The notes under the pieces were generated by a model. It was not told the origin of the DNA. It ran no database searches and saw only the letters and a program-made list of their open reading frames with translations. This document shows, piece by piece, positions 16,559-24,742 of a stretch of 35,385 nucleotides of DNA (position 1 is the first letter of the stretch; each line of letters begins with the position of its first letter). The stretch comes from Deltaproteobacteria bacterium (GTDB taxonomy: Bacteria > Desulfobacterota_B > Binatia > UBA9968), in NCBI GenBank assembly GCA_016193385.1, contig JACPSF010000262.1, positions 1 through 35,385 of the forward strand, in the 5' to 3' direction. Made by a program: the position numbers and the translations under genes.

Positions 16559-17320
16559 CTACCCCGGAGATCTTCGGCGCGGCACATTCTGGCTTTCCCA
16601 TAATTTGGCACCGCTCAACAGCGTAGCGTACGCGGCCAATGTCGACAAGGTCAAGCCCGCTAAACCTTTGGCCAAGACACGGTTTCTCCACAGGAGCCGC
16701 AGAAAGACGCGAACGGGATGGAGCGCCAACGCGGCTGGGCCATGGCTGGGACTATGCTGCAGCCCCTCGACCCAGAGGCTTGTCACACCATTAACCAGGG
16801 CCACGGCGTCGCTGAGCTCGAGCGCTGAGCAATCTCCGATCCACCCTCGAAGCTGGCCTGGCGGCTTCTCGTAGGGGCGCTCTTTTGCATTCCACCATCC
16901 GTAAGGGAGCCGCACCAACCCACGGGTAAGTCGCAGGCTCGGGCTCGGACCCCAAAGGCTTCCCTCAACCCAACGCCCCAGAAGATACGTCCGGATGGAA
17001 ACCCGATAGCCCGGCGAAGTTTTGGCGAAATCCGATCGGCAAAGCTCGCGCAGCTCATCGCTGAGTTCCGGTTCGACGCGTTCTTCACCCAGGAGATGCA
17101 AAACCCAATCGGTGCGGGTTTCGCCCCTCAACGATTTCAGCTCCTCGCCTGGGACCAGTTTTCGCACGGCCAGGACCGAAGGCCGCCGTTCCGGTATCCG
17201 CGGCTCATCCTCACCTGCGTGGAGCACCACGATCGCATCGGCCCACTGCACGCTCTTTAAACATTCGGCCAGATGCCTCATCCCCGGCAGGCTCAAAACC
17301 ATGACACCAAGAGTGGACAT
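16559..17320 (-). CDS. degenerate GT2 (WaaE/KdtX-like) glycosyltransferase homologue
   Basis: A 253-residue protein whose domain order recalls the WaaE/KdtX group of GT2 enzymes that modify LPS inner core. It has a first strand LGVMVLSLPGM, then AECLKSVQWADAIVVLHAG, then TDWVLHLLGEERVEPELSDEL, then an aromatic middle (PYGWWNAKERPYEKPPG) and a basic C-terminal helix pair. Where active WaaE-type proteins have an Asp-rich donor motif after IVV.D and a DADE metal site, this protein has LHAGEDE and LLGEE, so both acidic motifs are altered. It may be inactive, use another mechanism, or have a structural role. It sits 8 bp after waaF in the same run. Confidence 0.55.
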   Translation of the reverse strand: MSTLGVMVLSLPGMRHLAECLKSVQWADAIVVLHAGEDEPRIPERRPSVLAVRKLVPGEELKSLRGETRTDWVLHLLGEERVEPELSDELRELCRSDFAKTSPGYRVSIRTYLLGRWVEGSLWGPSPSLRLTRGLVRLPYGWWNAKERPYEKPPGQLRGWIGDCSALELSDAVALVNGVTSLWVEGLQHSPSHGPAALALHPVRVFLRLLWRNRVLAKGLAGLTLSTLAAYATLLSGAKLWESQNVPRRRSPG

Positions 17321-17328
17321 GGAAAAGA

Positions 17329-18450
17329 CTAGAGGGTGATAACCTCGGGCAGGCGCGGATCGGACACTGGAGACAGCCGTTCTTCCTTCGGCCCCACGAG
17401 ACGCTCGACCGCTCGCAAGATATCATCGGCTCTGATCAAACGCATGCAGTCCCCCGTGCCCAGGGGACAGCGCCGCCCGCCGTGGGAGCTGCACGGGCGG
17501 CACGGAAGATCCTTCTCGACGACCACGGCGCGTGAGGAATACGGGTAAAACCCAAGAGCGCGTGTGGTGGCGCAGAAGATGGCGACGACCGGGATCCCGC
17601 GCGCCACCGCGATATGCATCGGTGCGCTGTCATTCGTGATAAAAAGATCGCAGCGACCGATGGCGCTGACGAGCTCTCGCAGACCGATTTTGCCAGCCAG
17701 AGAGATCCCCAGTTGGCCGGATAGCCGCTGGATGCGCTCCACGACTTTAACGTCCTCGGGGCCACCGAAGAGGAGGATTTCGCACCGATATCTCTCGTTG
17801 AGCCGCACCATCAGCTCCGCATAGCCCTCTGCAGTCCACCTTTTCGTCGCCCAGACCGACCCCGGATTGATGCCGAAGGTCACGCCGTTGCCGCTGACGC
17901 CGAGAGAGCGAAAAAGCCGCTCCACCGCCTCTTCTGCGCCGGCATCCGCAAACACCTGGAGTTCTCCACGATCCCTCTCAGGCTCGTTCACGAAGGGCTG
18001 CAGGAGCGAAAGCATCCGCTCCGAATCATGACGGGAAGGGTCCCGTTGGACCCGGTGATGATAGAAAAACCACCCGGCGCTCTTGCGAAAGCCGACGCGA
18101 TGGGGAATCCGCGCCAGGAAAAGGAGGAGGCCGCTGCGGAACGACTTGTGGGGAGAGAGTGCCATTGTGAATCCCTTTTGGCGCAGCTCTTTGCCCTTGC
18201 GCCATATCCCCGGCCACCCTCTCCCACCACCCTTTTTGTCGTCGGTCAGGATTTCGTGGATATCCGGGTTTCCCTCCAGCAAGGGCTTAGCCTGCGGGGT
18301 GCAAAGGACGCTCAGTCGGGCTGAAGGGAAACGGCGCTTGAGCGCCGAAAGCAGGGGCGTCGTCAACACCACATCCCCGAGAAAGCTGGTCTGAACCACT
18401 AAAATCCTCTCGCCGCTCCCGTTTTCTTTGGTGTGAACTCTCCTGTGCAT
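17329..18450 (-). CDS. waaF: lipopolysaccharide heptosyltransferase II
   Basis: A 373-residue GT9 enzyme adding the second L-glycero-D-manno-heptose to the inner core from ADP-heptose. It shows the N-terminal ILVVQTSFLGDVVLTTPLL, the region ALSPHKSFRSGLL, FGINPGSVWATKRW, LLFGGPEDV, and the donor site TNDSAPMHIAVARGIPVVA. A Cys-rich C-terminal stretch (CRPCSSHGGRRCPLG, then DCM) is typical of WaaF-like proteins. A TTG at 18459 lies in frame, but ATG 18450 is preferred. Upstream is the 9-bp repeat array rather than a coding region, and the first residues (HRRVHTKENGSGER) are poorly conserved. Confidence 0.88.
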   Translation of the reverse strand: MHRRVHTKENGSGERILVVQTSFLGDVVLTTPLLSALKRRFPSARLSVLCTPQAKPLLEGNPDIHEILTDDKKGGGRGWPGIWRKGKELRQKGFTMALSPHKSFRSGLLLFLARIPHRVGFRKSAGWFFYHHRVQRDPSRHDSERMLSLLQPFVNEPERDRGELQVFADAGAEEAVERLFRSLGVSGNGVTFGINPGSVWATKRWTAEGYAELMVRLNERYRCEILLFGGPEDVKVVERIQRLSGQLGISLAGKIGLRELVSAIGRCDLFITNDSAPMHIAVARGIPVVAIFCATTRALGFYPYSSRAVVVEKDLPCRPCSSHGGRRCPLGTGDCMRLIRADDILRAVERLVGPKEERLSPVSDPRLPEVITL

Positions 18451-18476
18451 GCGATCCAAGCATCGTTTCTCAAATG

Positions 18477-18557
18477 GTTCAAACCGTTCCAGTCGTTCAA
18501 GACGTTCAAGCGGTCAAAACGTTTTGAACTATTTGAACGGCTTAAACGATTTGAACT
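18477..18557. repeat. array A: nine 9-bp units with GTTCAA core, inverting half way
   Basis: The gap between waaF and the Trm112-like gene holds nine consecutive 9-bp units with exact spacing. On the plus strand, units 1-4 are GTTCAAACC, GTTCCAGTC, GTTCAAGAC and GTTCAAGCG. Units 6-9 carry the reverse complement core: TTTTGAACT, ATTTGAACG, GCTTAAACG, ATTTGAACT. The switch is centred on the perfect palindrome TCAAAACGTTTTGA (18514-18527). The array can therefore fold into a long imperfect hairpin in either strand's transcript. Related arrays lie at 25709-25753 and 26575-26655. Function unknown. Confidence 0.9.
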
Positions 18558-18562
18558 GACCG

Positions 18563-18733
18563 TTAGTCTAGTTTGATCGCCTCGTCAATCAACATGATGG
18601 GGATGTCGTCTTTAATAGAGTACATCAAGCGGCAGGCCTCGCAGATAAGCCCGTCCCCCGCCGGGTTCAGGTGAACGTCCCCCTTGCACTTGGGACATGC
18701 TAAAATTTCCAACAAATCCTGACTAATTGCCAT
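18563..18733 (-). CDS. Trm112-family small zinc-ribbon-like protein
   Basis: A 56-residue protein that begins MAISQDLLEILACPKC and contains a C-x2-C ... C-x2-C pattern (Cys13, Cys16, Cys31, Cys34), ending DDIPIMLIDEAIKLD. This is the Trm112/YcaR domain. In E. coli the YcaR gene is next to lpxK and kdsB; here too the gene is close to lpxK, two genes downstream. The start is decided by AGGAGG placed 7 bp before ATG 18733; the in-frame ATG at 18739 would sit only 1 bp from it. Such proteins can act as small partners of methyltransferases; the bacterial role in LPS clusters is not established. The stop is 6 bp from repeat array A. Confidence 0.88.
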   Translation of the reverse strand: MAISQDLLEILACPKCKGDVHLNPAGDGLICEACRLMYSIKDDIPIMLIDEAIKLD

Positions 18734-18760
18734 CGCCATTCCTCCTTCGCCTCTCGAAAC

Positions 18761-19360
18761 TTACTCGCCGAGGTCCCCAATGATCCACCGAGACGCTTCC
18801 CAGAGATCGCTCGCAACAAAGACCGAGGACCGAGGACCGAGGACCGCTGTGGTTCGTCGTCGGTCTGCGGTCTCCTGTCTCCGGTCACTAATCAGAATTC
18901 CCTTGGCGCCAATTCGAAACGCCAACTCCATATCGGTCCATTGATCTCCCACGACGTAAGACCGGCCGAGCTCTAGATCCAGCTCTGCCGCTGCGCGCCT
19001 GGCCAAACCCGTATTCGGTTTGCGGCACTCGCAAGAGATCCGGTAGGGGGCATGACCCTCCGTTGGATGATGCGGGCAGTAATAAATCCCATCGAGAAGC
19101 GCGCCGGATTCAGCCAACCTCCGCTTGAGCTCTCGGTGGATCTCCTCCAGTTGGCTCTCGCTCAAGAGACCCCGCGCCACGGCGGACTGGTTGGTGATGA
19201 CCACCACGGTCAGCCCGTGTTGTCGGAACAAGCGCAGCGCCTCAGGAACCCGGGGGAGAACCTCGATTTGCTCCGAACGGCTCAGGTAACCAGGGTCTCG
19301 AATCACAGTCCCATCGCGATCAAGAAAAACCCCGGGTCTGCCGCTCGACGACACCTCCAT
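18761..19360 (-). CDS. gmhB: D-glycero-beta-D-manno-heptose 1,7-bisphosphate 7-phosphatase
   Basis: GmhB removes the 7-phosphate from heptose bisphosphate on the way to ADP-heptose, the donor for the two heptosyltransferases downstream. The 199-residue HAD enzyme has the nucleophile motif GVFLDRDGTVI with its double Asp, then TNQSAVARG, a zinc-binding loop (YYCPHHPTEG ... SCECRKP) and the motif YVVGDQWTDMELA. Directly after GAKGILISD the expected family sequence is replaced by about 24 residues (RRQETADRRRTTAVLGPRS region) that are translated from a 70-bp heptamer repeat, before VASDLWEASRWII resumes. ATG 19360 leaves 7 bp after lpxK. Activity is likely kept, because the insert lies after the catalytic motifs. 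Confidence 0.88.
   Translation of the reverse strand: MEVSSSGRPGVFLDRDGTVIRDPGYLSRSEQIEVLPRVPEALRLFRQHGLTVVVITNQSAVARGLLSESQLEEIHRELKRRLAESGALLDGIYYCPHHPTEGHAPYRISCECRKPNTGLARRAAAELDLELGRSYVVGDQWTDMELAFRIGAKGILISDRRQETADRRRTTAVLGPRSSVFVASDLWEASRWIIGDLGE
18819..18888. repeat. ten 7-bp units with GACCG core, inverting half way, inside gmhB
   Basis: On the plus strand the sequence reads as exact 7-bp units: AAGACCG, AGGACCG three times, CTGTGGT, TCGTCGT, CGGTCTG, CGGTCTC, CTGTCTC, CGGTCAC. The left half has GGACCG cores and the right half their reverse complement, so it has the same two-arm design as the 9-bp arrays. It lies wholly inside the gmhB coding sequence, close to the 3' end, and is translated without a stop. 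70 bp is not a multiple of three, so the insertion or replacement must have been frame-compensated at its borders. Confidence 0.88.
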
Positions 19361-19367
19361 GGCGATT

Positions 19368-20456
19368 CTAAACTCCCTCTCGTTTCGAACGAATCGCCTC
19401 CTCGACGGACTGCACCAAGGCGGCGCCATTTTCCACCACCATCTCCACGCGCAAGGCAAACAGCTTTTCTTTGGCGAAGGGGAAGCGGACCAGTTTCAGG
19501 ATATCCTTTTCGGTGGTGACAATCAGGTCCACATTACGGGCCGCACGGTTGATCCTCTGCCAGTCTCCAGCCGAGTAGCTGTGGTGGTCCGGAAACTCCA
19601 TGGTATCCACAAGTTCTCCCTCCCACTCGTGGATCATCCGATAAAACGCGCTCGGATCGGCGATGGCAGAGACCGCAAGGATCTTGCTTCGATCTAAAAG
19701 GCCCAAGGGATATTCTTTCCACCGGCCGCGCTCCAAGGTGAGCAAACCTGTGGGCTTAAGGGCACCAACAAAAACCGCCCCTTTCGGGCGCGCGGCCAAC
19801 AGCGGTTGCCACTCGGCCAAGGAGCCCGTGACCAGATAGAGATCCGCTCGCCCGAGCGCCCTGCTCGGCTCGCGAAAGGGACCCGCGGGAAGAAGCCATC
19901 CCCCTCCATTCGAGCCCAGAAGCAGAAGGTCCAAGTCCCGCTTCAGTTGGCGATGCTGAAAGCCGTCGTCGAGAACGAACACATCCACATCGGACCGGCC
20001 CAGCAGCTGCATGCCCACTTCATACCGATTTTCCCCCACCCCAACTCGCTGGCCGAGAACCTTAGCCATCATCATCGGCTCGTCTCCAGCCTCCGAAGGG
20101 TCATCTCCTGCTCGCAACACAAGCCGTTGGTCCCGGCCAGGCTCCAGCAGGTGAGGCTCCCGCTGGCGCCGCTTGTATCCTCGGCTCAAGATCGCGACCC
20201 GGAACCCTCTTCGGCTCAATTCGTGTCCGAGCCATAAGGCTGTCGGCGTCTTGCCCGTCCCTCCCACCGTCAGGTTTCCGACACTGATCACCGCGCAGGG
20301 CAGGCTCTTAATCGAAAGCCACTCGCGGGAATAGAGCAGGTTGCGTACCTCTACCGCTAGAAGGTACAGAAAAGAGGACGGCAGAGCCAGGGTCCAGAGG
20401 AGACGCCCCAAAAGACCTTGCCGCTCCCAAAGTCGCCTGGTCCATGAGGGATTCAT
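19368..20456 (-). CDS. lpxK: tetraacyldisaccharide 4'-kinase
   Basis: LpxK phosphorylates the 4' position of the lipid A disaccharide at the inner membrane. The protein (362 residues from ATG 20456) has an N-terminal hydrophobic anchor (LPSSFLYLLAVEV), the Walker A-like SVGNLTVGGTGKTPT, the segment ILSRGYKR, VGENRYEVG, and the acidic FVLDDGFQHRQL typical of LpxK. The C-terminal part has FPDHHSYS and VTTEKDILKL. A GTG at 20480 would add eight residues. It lies between the damaged waaA gene and gmhB. Confidence 0.92.
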   Translation of the reverse strand: MNPSWTRRLWERQGLLGRLLWTLALPSSFLYLLAVEVRNLLYSREWLSIKSLPCAVISVGNLTVGGTGKTPTALWLGHELSRRGFRVAILSRGYKRRQREPHLLEPGRDQRLVLRAGDDPSEAGDEPMMMAKVLGQRVGVGENRYEVGMQLLGRSDVDVFVLDDGFQHRQLKRDLDLLLLGSNGGGWLLPAGPFREPSRALGRADLYLVTGSLAEWQPLLAARPKGAVFVGALKPTGLLTLERGRWKEYPLGLLDRSKILAVSAIADPSAFYRMIHEWEGELVDTMEFPDHHSYSAGDWQRINRAARNVDLIVTTEKDILKLVRFPFAKEKLFALRVEMVVENGAALVQSVEEAIRSKREGV

Positions 20457-20522
20457 CGATCTTCCATGCCCGCACCGCACACTGACTTGGACTAGATCAG
20501 CAGAGCCGGCCCGGCACAGGCC

Positions 20523-21789
20523 TCATTGCAGGTAGCGATAGACCAATTCCATCGTTCGAGCCACCACCCTGCGATCTTTCTCCACCACGGCGTAGGCGAG
20601 ATCCCCCATCTTTTCGGCCTTAGCCCGGTCGCTCAGGAGAGCCGTGATTTCGCGCAGCAGGTCTCCCTTTCCCTGGCCCTCCACCCCCAGTAATGTCGGC
20701 GAAGTTCGTCATGTGGGGTCCGAAGAGAATCGGCTTGCGAAAGCGCGCCGGCTCCATCAGGTTGTGCCCGCCTGCATCCACCAGACTCCCCCCGATGAAG
20801 GCGATATCCGCGATCGAGTAAAAATCGGGCAGTTCTCCCAGAGTATCCAGGAAGACTACGTCGGCAGAAGCCATCCCTCGGCCGTTTCTTTCGCTTCGCT
20901 TTTCGTACCGTACGCTCTTGCTCTTGAGCAACTTTTCGACTTCAGAGAAACGATGGGGATGCCGGGGAGCCAGAATCATCAGCAGAGAGGGGAAGCGCGG
21001 CTTGAGATGCAGGAAAACCTCCAGGAGGATCTCCTCCTCCCCCGGGTGCGTACTCCCGGCCACCAAAACCTGCCTCGCCTCTTTTTGCCCCAGGGCGTTG
21101 AGCACCTCCGCGGCACGCTCGGGATCCACGCCATTGCCGTTCCAAGGGGCATGCTTGAGACTCCCCGTAACCCGTATCTTCTCAGGGTCCACGCCGAGCC
21201 GGACCATGCGCTCGGCATCATCCAGGGTTTGCATCCCGACGGCCGTGAATCGCCGCACCACTTGGGAGAAAAAGACACGCAACGCGACATAATGACGAAA
21301 CGCCCGCGGAGAAAGGCGGCCGCTGAGCAGCAGAGTCGGGATCCCTTTCCGATGAGACAAGCGGAGAAAGTTGGGCCAAATCTCGGTCTCCAGGAAAATC
21401 AAAAGGGCCGGGTCGAAAAGTTTCAAAGCCCGCCGGACAATCCACGGGTGATCGAGGGGGAAAAAAACCACGGCGTCTGCGGCCATGGCCTGGCTGGCGA
21501 TCTCGCGCCCTGTGGAGGTAAAGGTCGACAAGAGGATCTTCCGCTCCGGGAATTCCCGCCTCAGTTCTCGAGCGAGACGGGTCGCGGAGAGGACTTCGCC
21601 CACGGAGACGGCATGGATCCAGATCGGTCGGGATCCCGCGACCGCCTCCCGCACCGCTCGCGGATAGACCCCAAACCTTTGCCCGAACCCCTGCCGAAAC
21701 CTTTGCCCAAAGATCAGGAAAAAGGGCAGGACAGGCATGACCAGCAGCAGAAGGACCGTCAGGAGTAAATTATAAACCCAGTAGATCAT
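20523..21789 (-). pseudogene. waaA: Kdo transferase gene with a frameshift/deletion near its 3' end
   Basis: WaaA (KdtA) adds Kdo from CMP-Kdo to lipid IVA. From ATG 21789 the frame encodes an N-terminal membrane anchor, PIWIHAVSVGEVLSA, FPLDHPWIVRRAL, ETEIWPNFL and VAGSTHPGEEEILLE. Then come FIGGSLVDAGGHNLMEP and GPHMTNFADI at about residue 366. There it shifts into an unrelated tail and stops at 20620. The proper C-terminus (VEGQGKGDLLREITALLSD ... MELVYRYLQ) continues in another frame to TGA 20523. Compared with E. coli KdtA about ten residues are also missing at the junction (about 20680-20696). A real mutation of an important gene or an assembly error are both possible. Confidence 0.85.
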
Positions 21790-21795
21790 GACCGC

Positions 21796-23550
21796 TCAAT
21801 GCAAGACCTTCCCGTGGGGACTGCCGTCCTCCTCTAAGAGCTGCAACGTATAGAGCCGGCTGTACTCCTTTTTCCTCGCCAACAGCTCCTCATGGGTTCC
21901 CTCCTCAGCAATCATGCCATCGACCACGACGACGATGCGGTCCGCCCTGCGGATGGTCGACAGACGATGGGCAATCACCAGGGTTGTCCGCCGCACCATC
22001 AAGTTTTCCAGCGCCCCCTGGACGAGTTTCTCTGACTCCGTATCCAGGGATGAAGTGGCCTCATCCAATATCAGGATCGGAGCGTCCTTGAGCAGCGCGC
22101 GCGCGATGGCCAGCCTCTGCCGCTGCCCGCCGGAGAGATCCATGCCCATCTCCGCGATCACGCTATCGTAGCCTTGCGGCATGGCCATGATAAACTCGTG
22201 GGCATGAGCGGCCTTGGCTGCGGCCACGATATGATCCATATCCTTGGTTATTTGCCCGTACGCGATATTGTTGCGGACAGTGTCGTTGAACAGAAACGTA
22301 TGCTGCGTCACCATGCCGATTTGCGAACGGAGGGATACGAGGGTAACGTCGCGGATGTCCAACCTGTCGAGGGTGATTTTTCCCGCGGTGACGTCATAAA
22401 AGCGCGGGATCAGATCCGCGAGAGTGCTCTTGCCCACACCGCTTACACCGACCAGGGCCACCAATTCCCCGGCCCGGATCCGCAGATTGATGTTTTTCAA
22501 AACCAGGTTACTACCGTAGCCGAAACTGACATCGTGAAACTCGATCGCGCGGGAAAAACGGGGCGCCGGGCGGGCATCGGGTCGATCTCTTATCTCCGCC
22601 TCCGCATCCAAGATCTCGAAGACCCGTTCAGCCCCAGCGATCCCCTGCTGGATCATGGTGTAGGTGCGCGTCAGGTGTTTGAACGGCTGGTACATCAGAA
22701 ACATCGCCGTCATGAAAGCCATAAATTCACCCTGAGTCCGCCCCCCACCGATGACGCTGGAGCCGCCGTACCACACCACGGCGCCAATCGCCAGGGAGGC
22801 CAGGGTCTCCATCGCAGGCGTCACCACCGCTTTCATACGGCTCGCGCGCAGGAACTGGCGTAAAAGGCGCCGGTTTTCCTGCGCAAATCTCTCGGTCTCG
22901 TATTTTTCCATCCCAAAAGCCTTCACGATCCGGCTCCCTTGGATGCTCTCTTGCAAGAAGGTCGTTAGGGTTCCGGTGGTCACCTGGCCGCGACGGGTGA
23001 GATGGCGCATCTTTCGGCTCAACCGAGTGATGGGCAAGACCGACGCAGGGAAAACCACAAAGGCCATGGTGGCCAGCACCCAATCCTTCACGAACGCCAC
23101 TGCAATCAAAGCCACAAGCGAGGTGGTGTCGCGCATCAAAGAGGCCACCGAATCTGTCAGCGCCGAGCGCACAAGCCCGACATCGCTGTTCACCCGCGTA
23201 ATCAAGGTCCCTGTAGTATGGCGGTGAAAGAAGGAAAGGGAGAGGTACTGAAGGTGATGATGGAGGGCATTTCTCAAATCGTTGATGATACGCAGACCGA
23301 CGTAGTCCGTGAGATAGCTTTGCCCAAAGTTCATGAAGCCGCGGAAGGCAAAGACCCCGATGATCACAAAGGGGAGGTATACGAGAACCACCTGATCTTT
23401 CCGGGCAAAGACATCGTCAAAGATCCGCTGGACGAGAAACGGCATGACCCCGCTAGTGGCGCTGAAGCCCAACATGCAGACCATCGCCATGGTGAAGTAG
23501 GGCCAGAGGTAGGGTCTGAGATACTGGAGCAGGCGCAGATAGATCTTCAT
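21796..23550 (-). CDS. msbA: lipid A export ABC transporter, permease/ATPase
   Basis: MsbA flips core-lipid A across the inner membrane. The 584-residue half-transporter has an N-terminal six-helix ABC exporter domain (about residues 10-310). Its ATPase domain has Walker A GVSGVGKST, Q-loop VTQHTFLF, the signature LSGGQRQRLAIARAL, Walker B ILILDEATSSLD and the H-loop IAHRLST. ATG 23550 starts the conserved MKIYLRLLQYLRPYLW. A GTG at 23568 lies within a 20-bp palindrome and is less likely. It is 6 bp upstream of waaA, consistent with the usual lpxB-msbA-waaA-lpxK order. Confidence 0.93.
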   Translation of the reverse strand: MKIYLRLLQYLRPYLWPYFTMAMVCMLGFSATSGVMPFLVQRIFDDVFARKDQVVLVYLPFVIIGVFAFRGFMNFGQSYLTDYVGLRIINDLRNALHHHLQYLSLSFFHRHTTGTLITRVNSDVGLVRSALTDSVASLMRDTTSLVALIAVAFVKDWVLATMAFVVFPASVLPITRLSRKMRHLTRRGQVTTGTLTTFLQESIQGSRIVKAFGMEKYETERFAQENRRLLRQFLRASRMKAVVTPAMETLASLAIGAVVWYGGSSVIGGGRTQGEFMAFMTAMFLMYQPFKHLTRTYTMIQQGIAGAERVFEILDAEAEIRDRPDARPAPRFSRAIEFHDVSFGYGSNLVLKNINLRIRAGELVALVGVSGVGKSTLADLIPRFYDVTAGKITLDRLDIRDVTLVSLRSQIGMVTQHTFLFNDTVRNNIAYGQITKDMDHIVAAAKAAHAHEFIMAMPQGYDSVIAEMGMDLSGGQRQRLAIARALLKDAPILILDEATSSLDTESEKLVQGALENLMVRRTTLVIAHRLSTIRRADRIVVVVDGMIAEEGTHEELLARKKEYSRLYTLQLLEEDGSPHGKVLH

Positions 23551-23562
23551 AACAACATGTGC

Positions 23563-23582
23563 GGGCACGGCGCGCCGTGCCC
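23563..23582. repeat. 20-bp perfect palindrome between lpxB and msbA
   Basis: GGGCACGGCG followed directly by CGCCGTGCCC makes a 20-bp perfect, GC-rich palindrome in the 40-bp gap between the lpxB stop and the msbA start. As RNA it could form a stem of about eight base pairs. No U-run follows it on the minus strand (GCACATGTTGTT comes next), so it is not a standard intrinsic terminator. It could attenuate translation of msbA, stabilise mRNA or bind a protein; nothing in the sequence decides this. Confidence 0.8.
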
Positions 23583-23590
23583 CTCGCTTT

Positions 23591-24742
23591 TTAACCCGCC
23601 ATCATCCCAAGCGCGATATCGGCCACCCGCTCGGCCGCCCCGGGCGTGCCGAGCTTTTGCCGCACCGCGGCCAATTGCTCCACGATTCGACGGTAGAGCT
23701 CCCCATCCTGCAACATCCGCCGGGTCTCGAACAAAATTCGCTCGGGCGTGACCTCGTTCTGGATCAGTTCCGGCACCACCGTCTGCCCGGCAATGATATT
23801 GACCATACCGATGTGGTCGATCCGTACCAAGAGGCGGGCAAGCGCATAGGTAAGCCAGGCCAGCCGGTAAACAATCACCATCGGTTTAAGCATCAATGCC
23901 GTCTCCAGCGTCGCAGTTCCCGAGGCCGCCCAGGCCAGGTCGCAGGCGTTTAGGACATCATATGCATTCCCTTCGGCGATAGCTAGCTGGGTCGACGAGC
24001 GAGCCAGAAGCCGCTCCAGCTCGCCGCGCTCGACCGTGCTGGCACGGACCAGAACAAACTGGACCTCCATCTCCTCGCTCAATCGGTCGGCCGCCTCCAG
24101 CATGGGGGGGAGATGATAGGCGATTTCCCGCCTGCGGCTTCCGGGAAGCAGGGCGACGGTCCGCCTGGAAGGGTCCAACCCAAGCTGCGCCAGCGTCGCT
24201 TGGCGAGGCTGGTGGGACCGGACGACATCGAGGAGGGGGTGCCCGACAAAGCTGACTCGCATCCCCCGCTTCTCGTAGATCGCAACCTCAAAGGGAAAAA
24301 CCACCGCTATGTGATCCACCCAGCGGGCGATCTGCTTTACTCTCCGCTTACGCCAGGCCCAGACCTGCGGGCTGATATAGTAGAGGACCGGAATCTTAAT
24401 CCGCTTGGCCAATCGGGCCAGGCGTAAATTGAACTCGGGGAAATCGATGAGGATCAAAAGATCAGGTTTCTCCTTCCGCAACGCACCACGGACCAACCGG
24501 TAGGCCATCCAAAGCGTCCTGAGATTTCCCGCCAGCTCAGCCAATCCCATGCCGCTGAGCCGCGCCACATCAAAGATGACCCTGACGCCCTCGTGCCGAA
24601 GGCGCTCTCCGGCAACGCCAAAAATCTCCAGGCCCGTATCCCGCTGGTAGAGCGAGCGGACCAGCTGAGCCCCATGGAGATCTCCCGATGCCTCCCCGAC
24701 GACGACCATGATGCGCCTCGGTTTTGTCCCTGGCCCGTTCAC
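23591..24742 (-). CDS. lpxB: lipid-A-disaccharide synthase
   Basis: LpxB (GT19) joins UDP-diacylglucosamine and lipid X into the tetraacyl disaccharide at the inner membrane face. The 383-residue protein has MVVVGEASGDLHGAQLV at the N-terminus, then GVAGERLRHEGV, LILIDFPEFNLRLA, YYISPQVWAWRKRR and FVGHPLLDVV. Further on come LLPGSRRREIAYHLP and ASGTATLETALMLKPMVIVY. GTG 24742 overlaps the TGA of the oxidoreductase gene (GTGA) and has GCGGAG just before it, so it is taken as the start. ATG 24709 is a later option. Confidence 0.93.
   Translation of the reverse strand: MNGPGTKPRRIMVVVGEASGDLHGAQLVRSLYQRDTGLEIFGVAGERLRHEGVRVIFDVARLSGMGLAELAGNLRTLWMAYRLVRGALRKEKPDLLILIDFPEFNLRLARLAKRIKIPVLYYISPQVWAWRKRRVKQIARWVDHIAVVFPFEVAIYEKRGMRVSFVGHPLLDVVRSHQPRQATLAQLGLDPSRRTVALLPGSRRREIAYHLPPMLEAADRLSEEMEVQFVLVRASTVERGELERLLARSSTQLAIAEGNAYDVLNACDLAWAASGTATLETALMLKPMVIVYRLAWLTYALARLLVRIDHIGMVNIIAGQTVVPELIQNEVTPERILFETRRMLQDGELYRRIVEQLAAVRQKLGTPGAAERVADIALGMMAG

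Noticed and set aside
18477..18557. Possible CRISPR array in the short repeats
   Set aside because: Units are only 9 bp with no spacers, the orientation inverts half way, and no cas genes are present.
20620..20720. Programmed ribosomal frameshift in waaA
   Set aside because: No classical slippery heptamer with a downstream structure is evident, and codons are missing at the junction, so a deletion or sequence error fits better.
20644..21768. Long plus-strand open frame (374 codons) opposite waaA
   Set aside because: Its product is rich in Arg, Gln and Pro without recognisable motifs, and it mirrors the codon pattern of waaA on the other strand.
23563..23600. Intrinsic terminator after lpxB
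   Set aside because: The palindrome is GC-rich, but no U-run follows it on the minus strand, and msbA follows directly.
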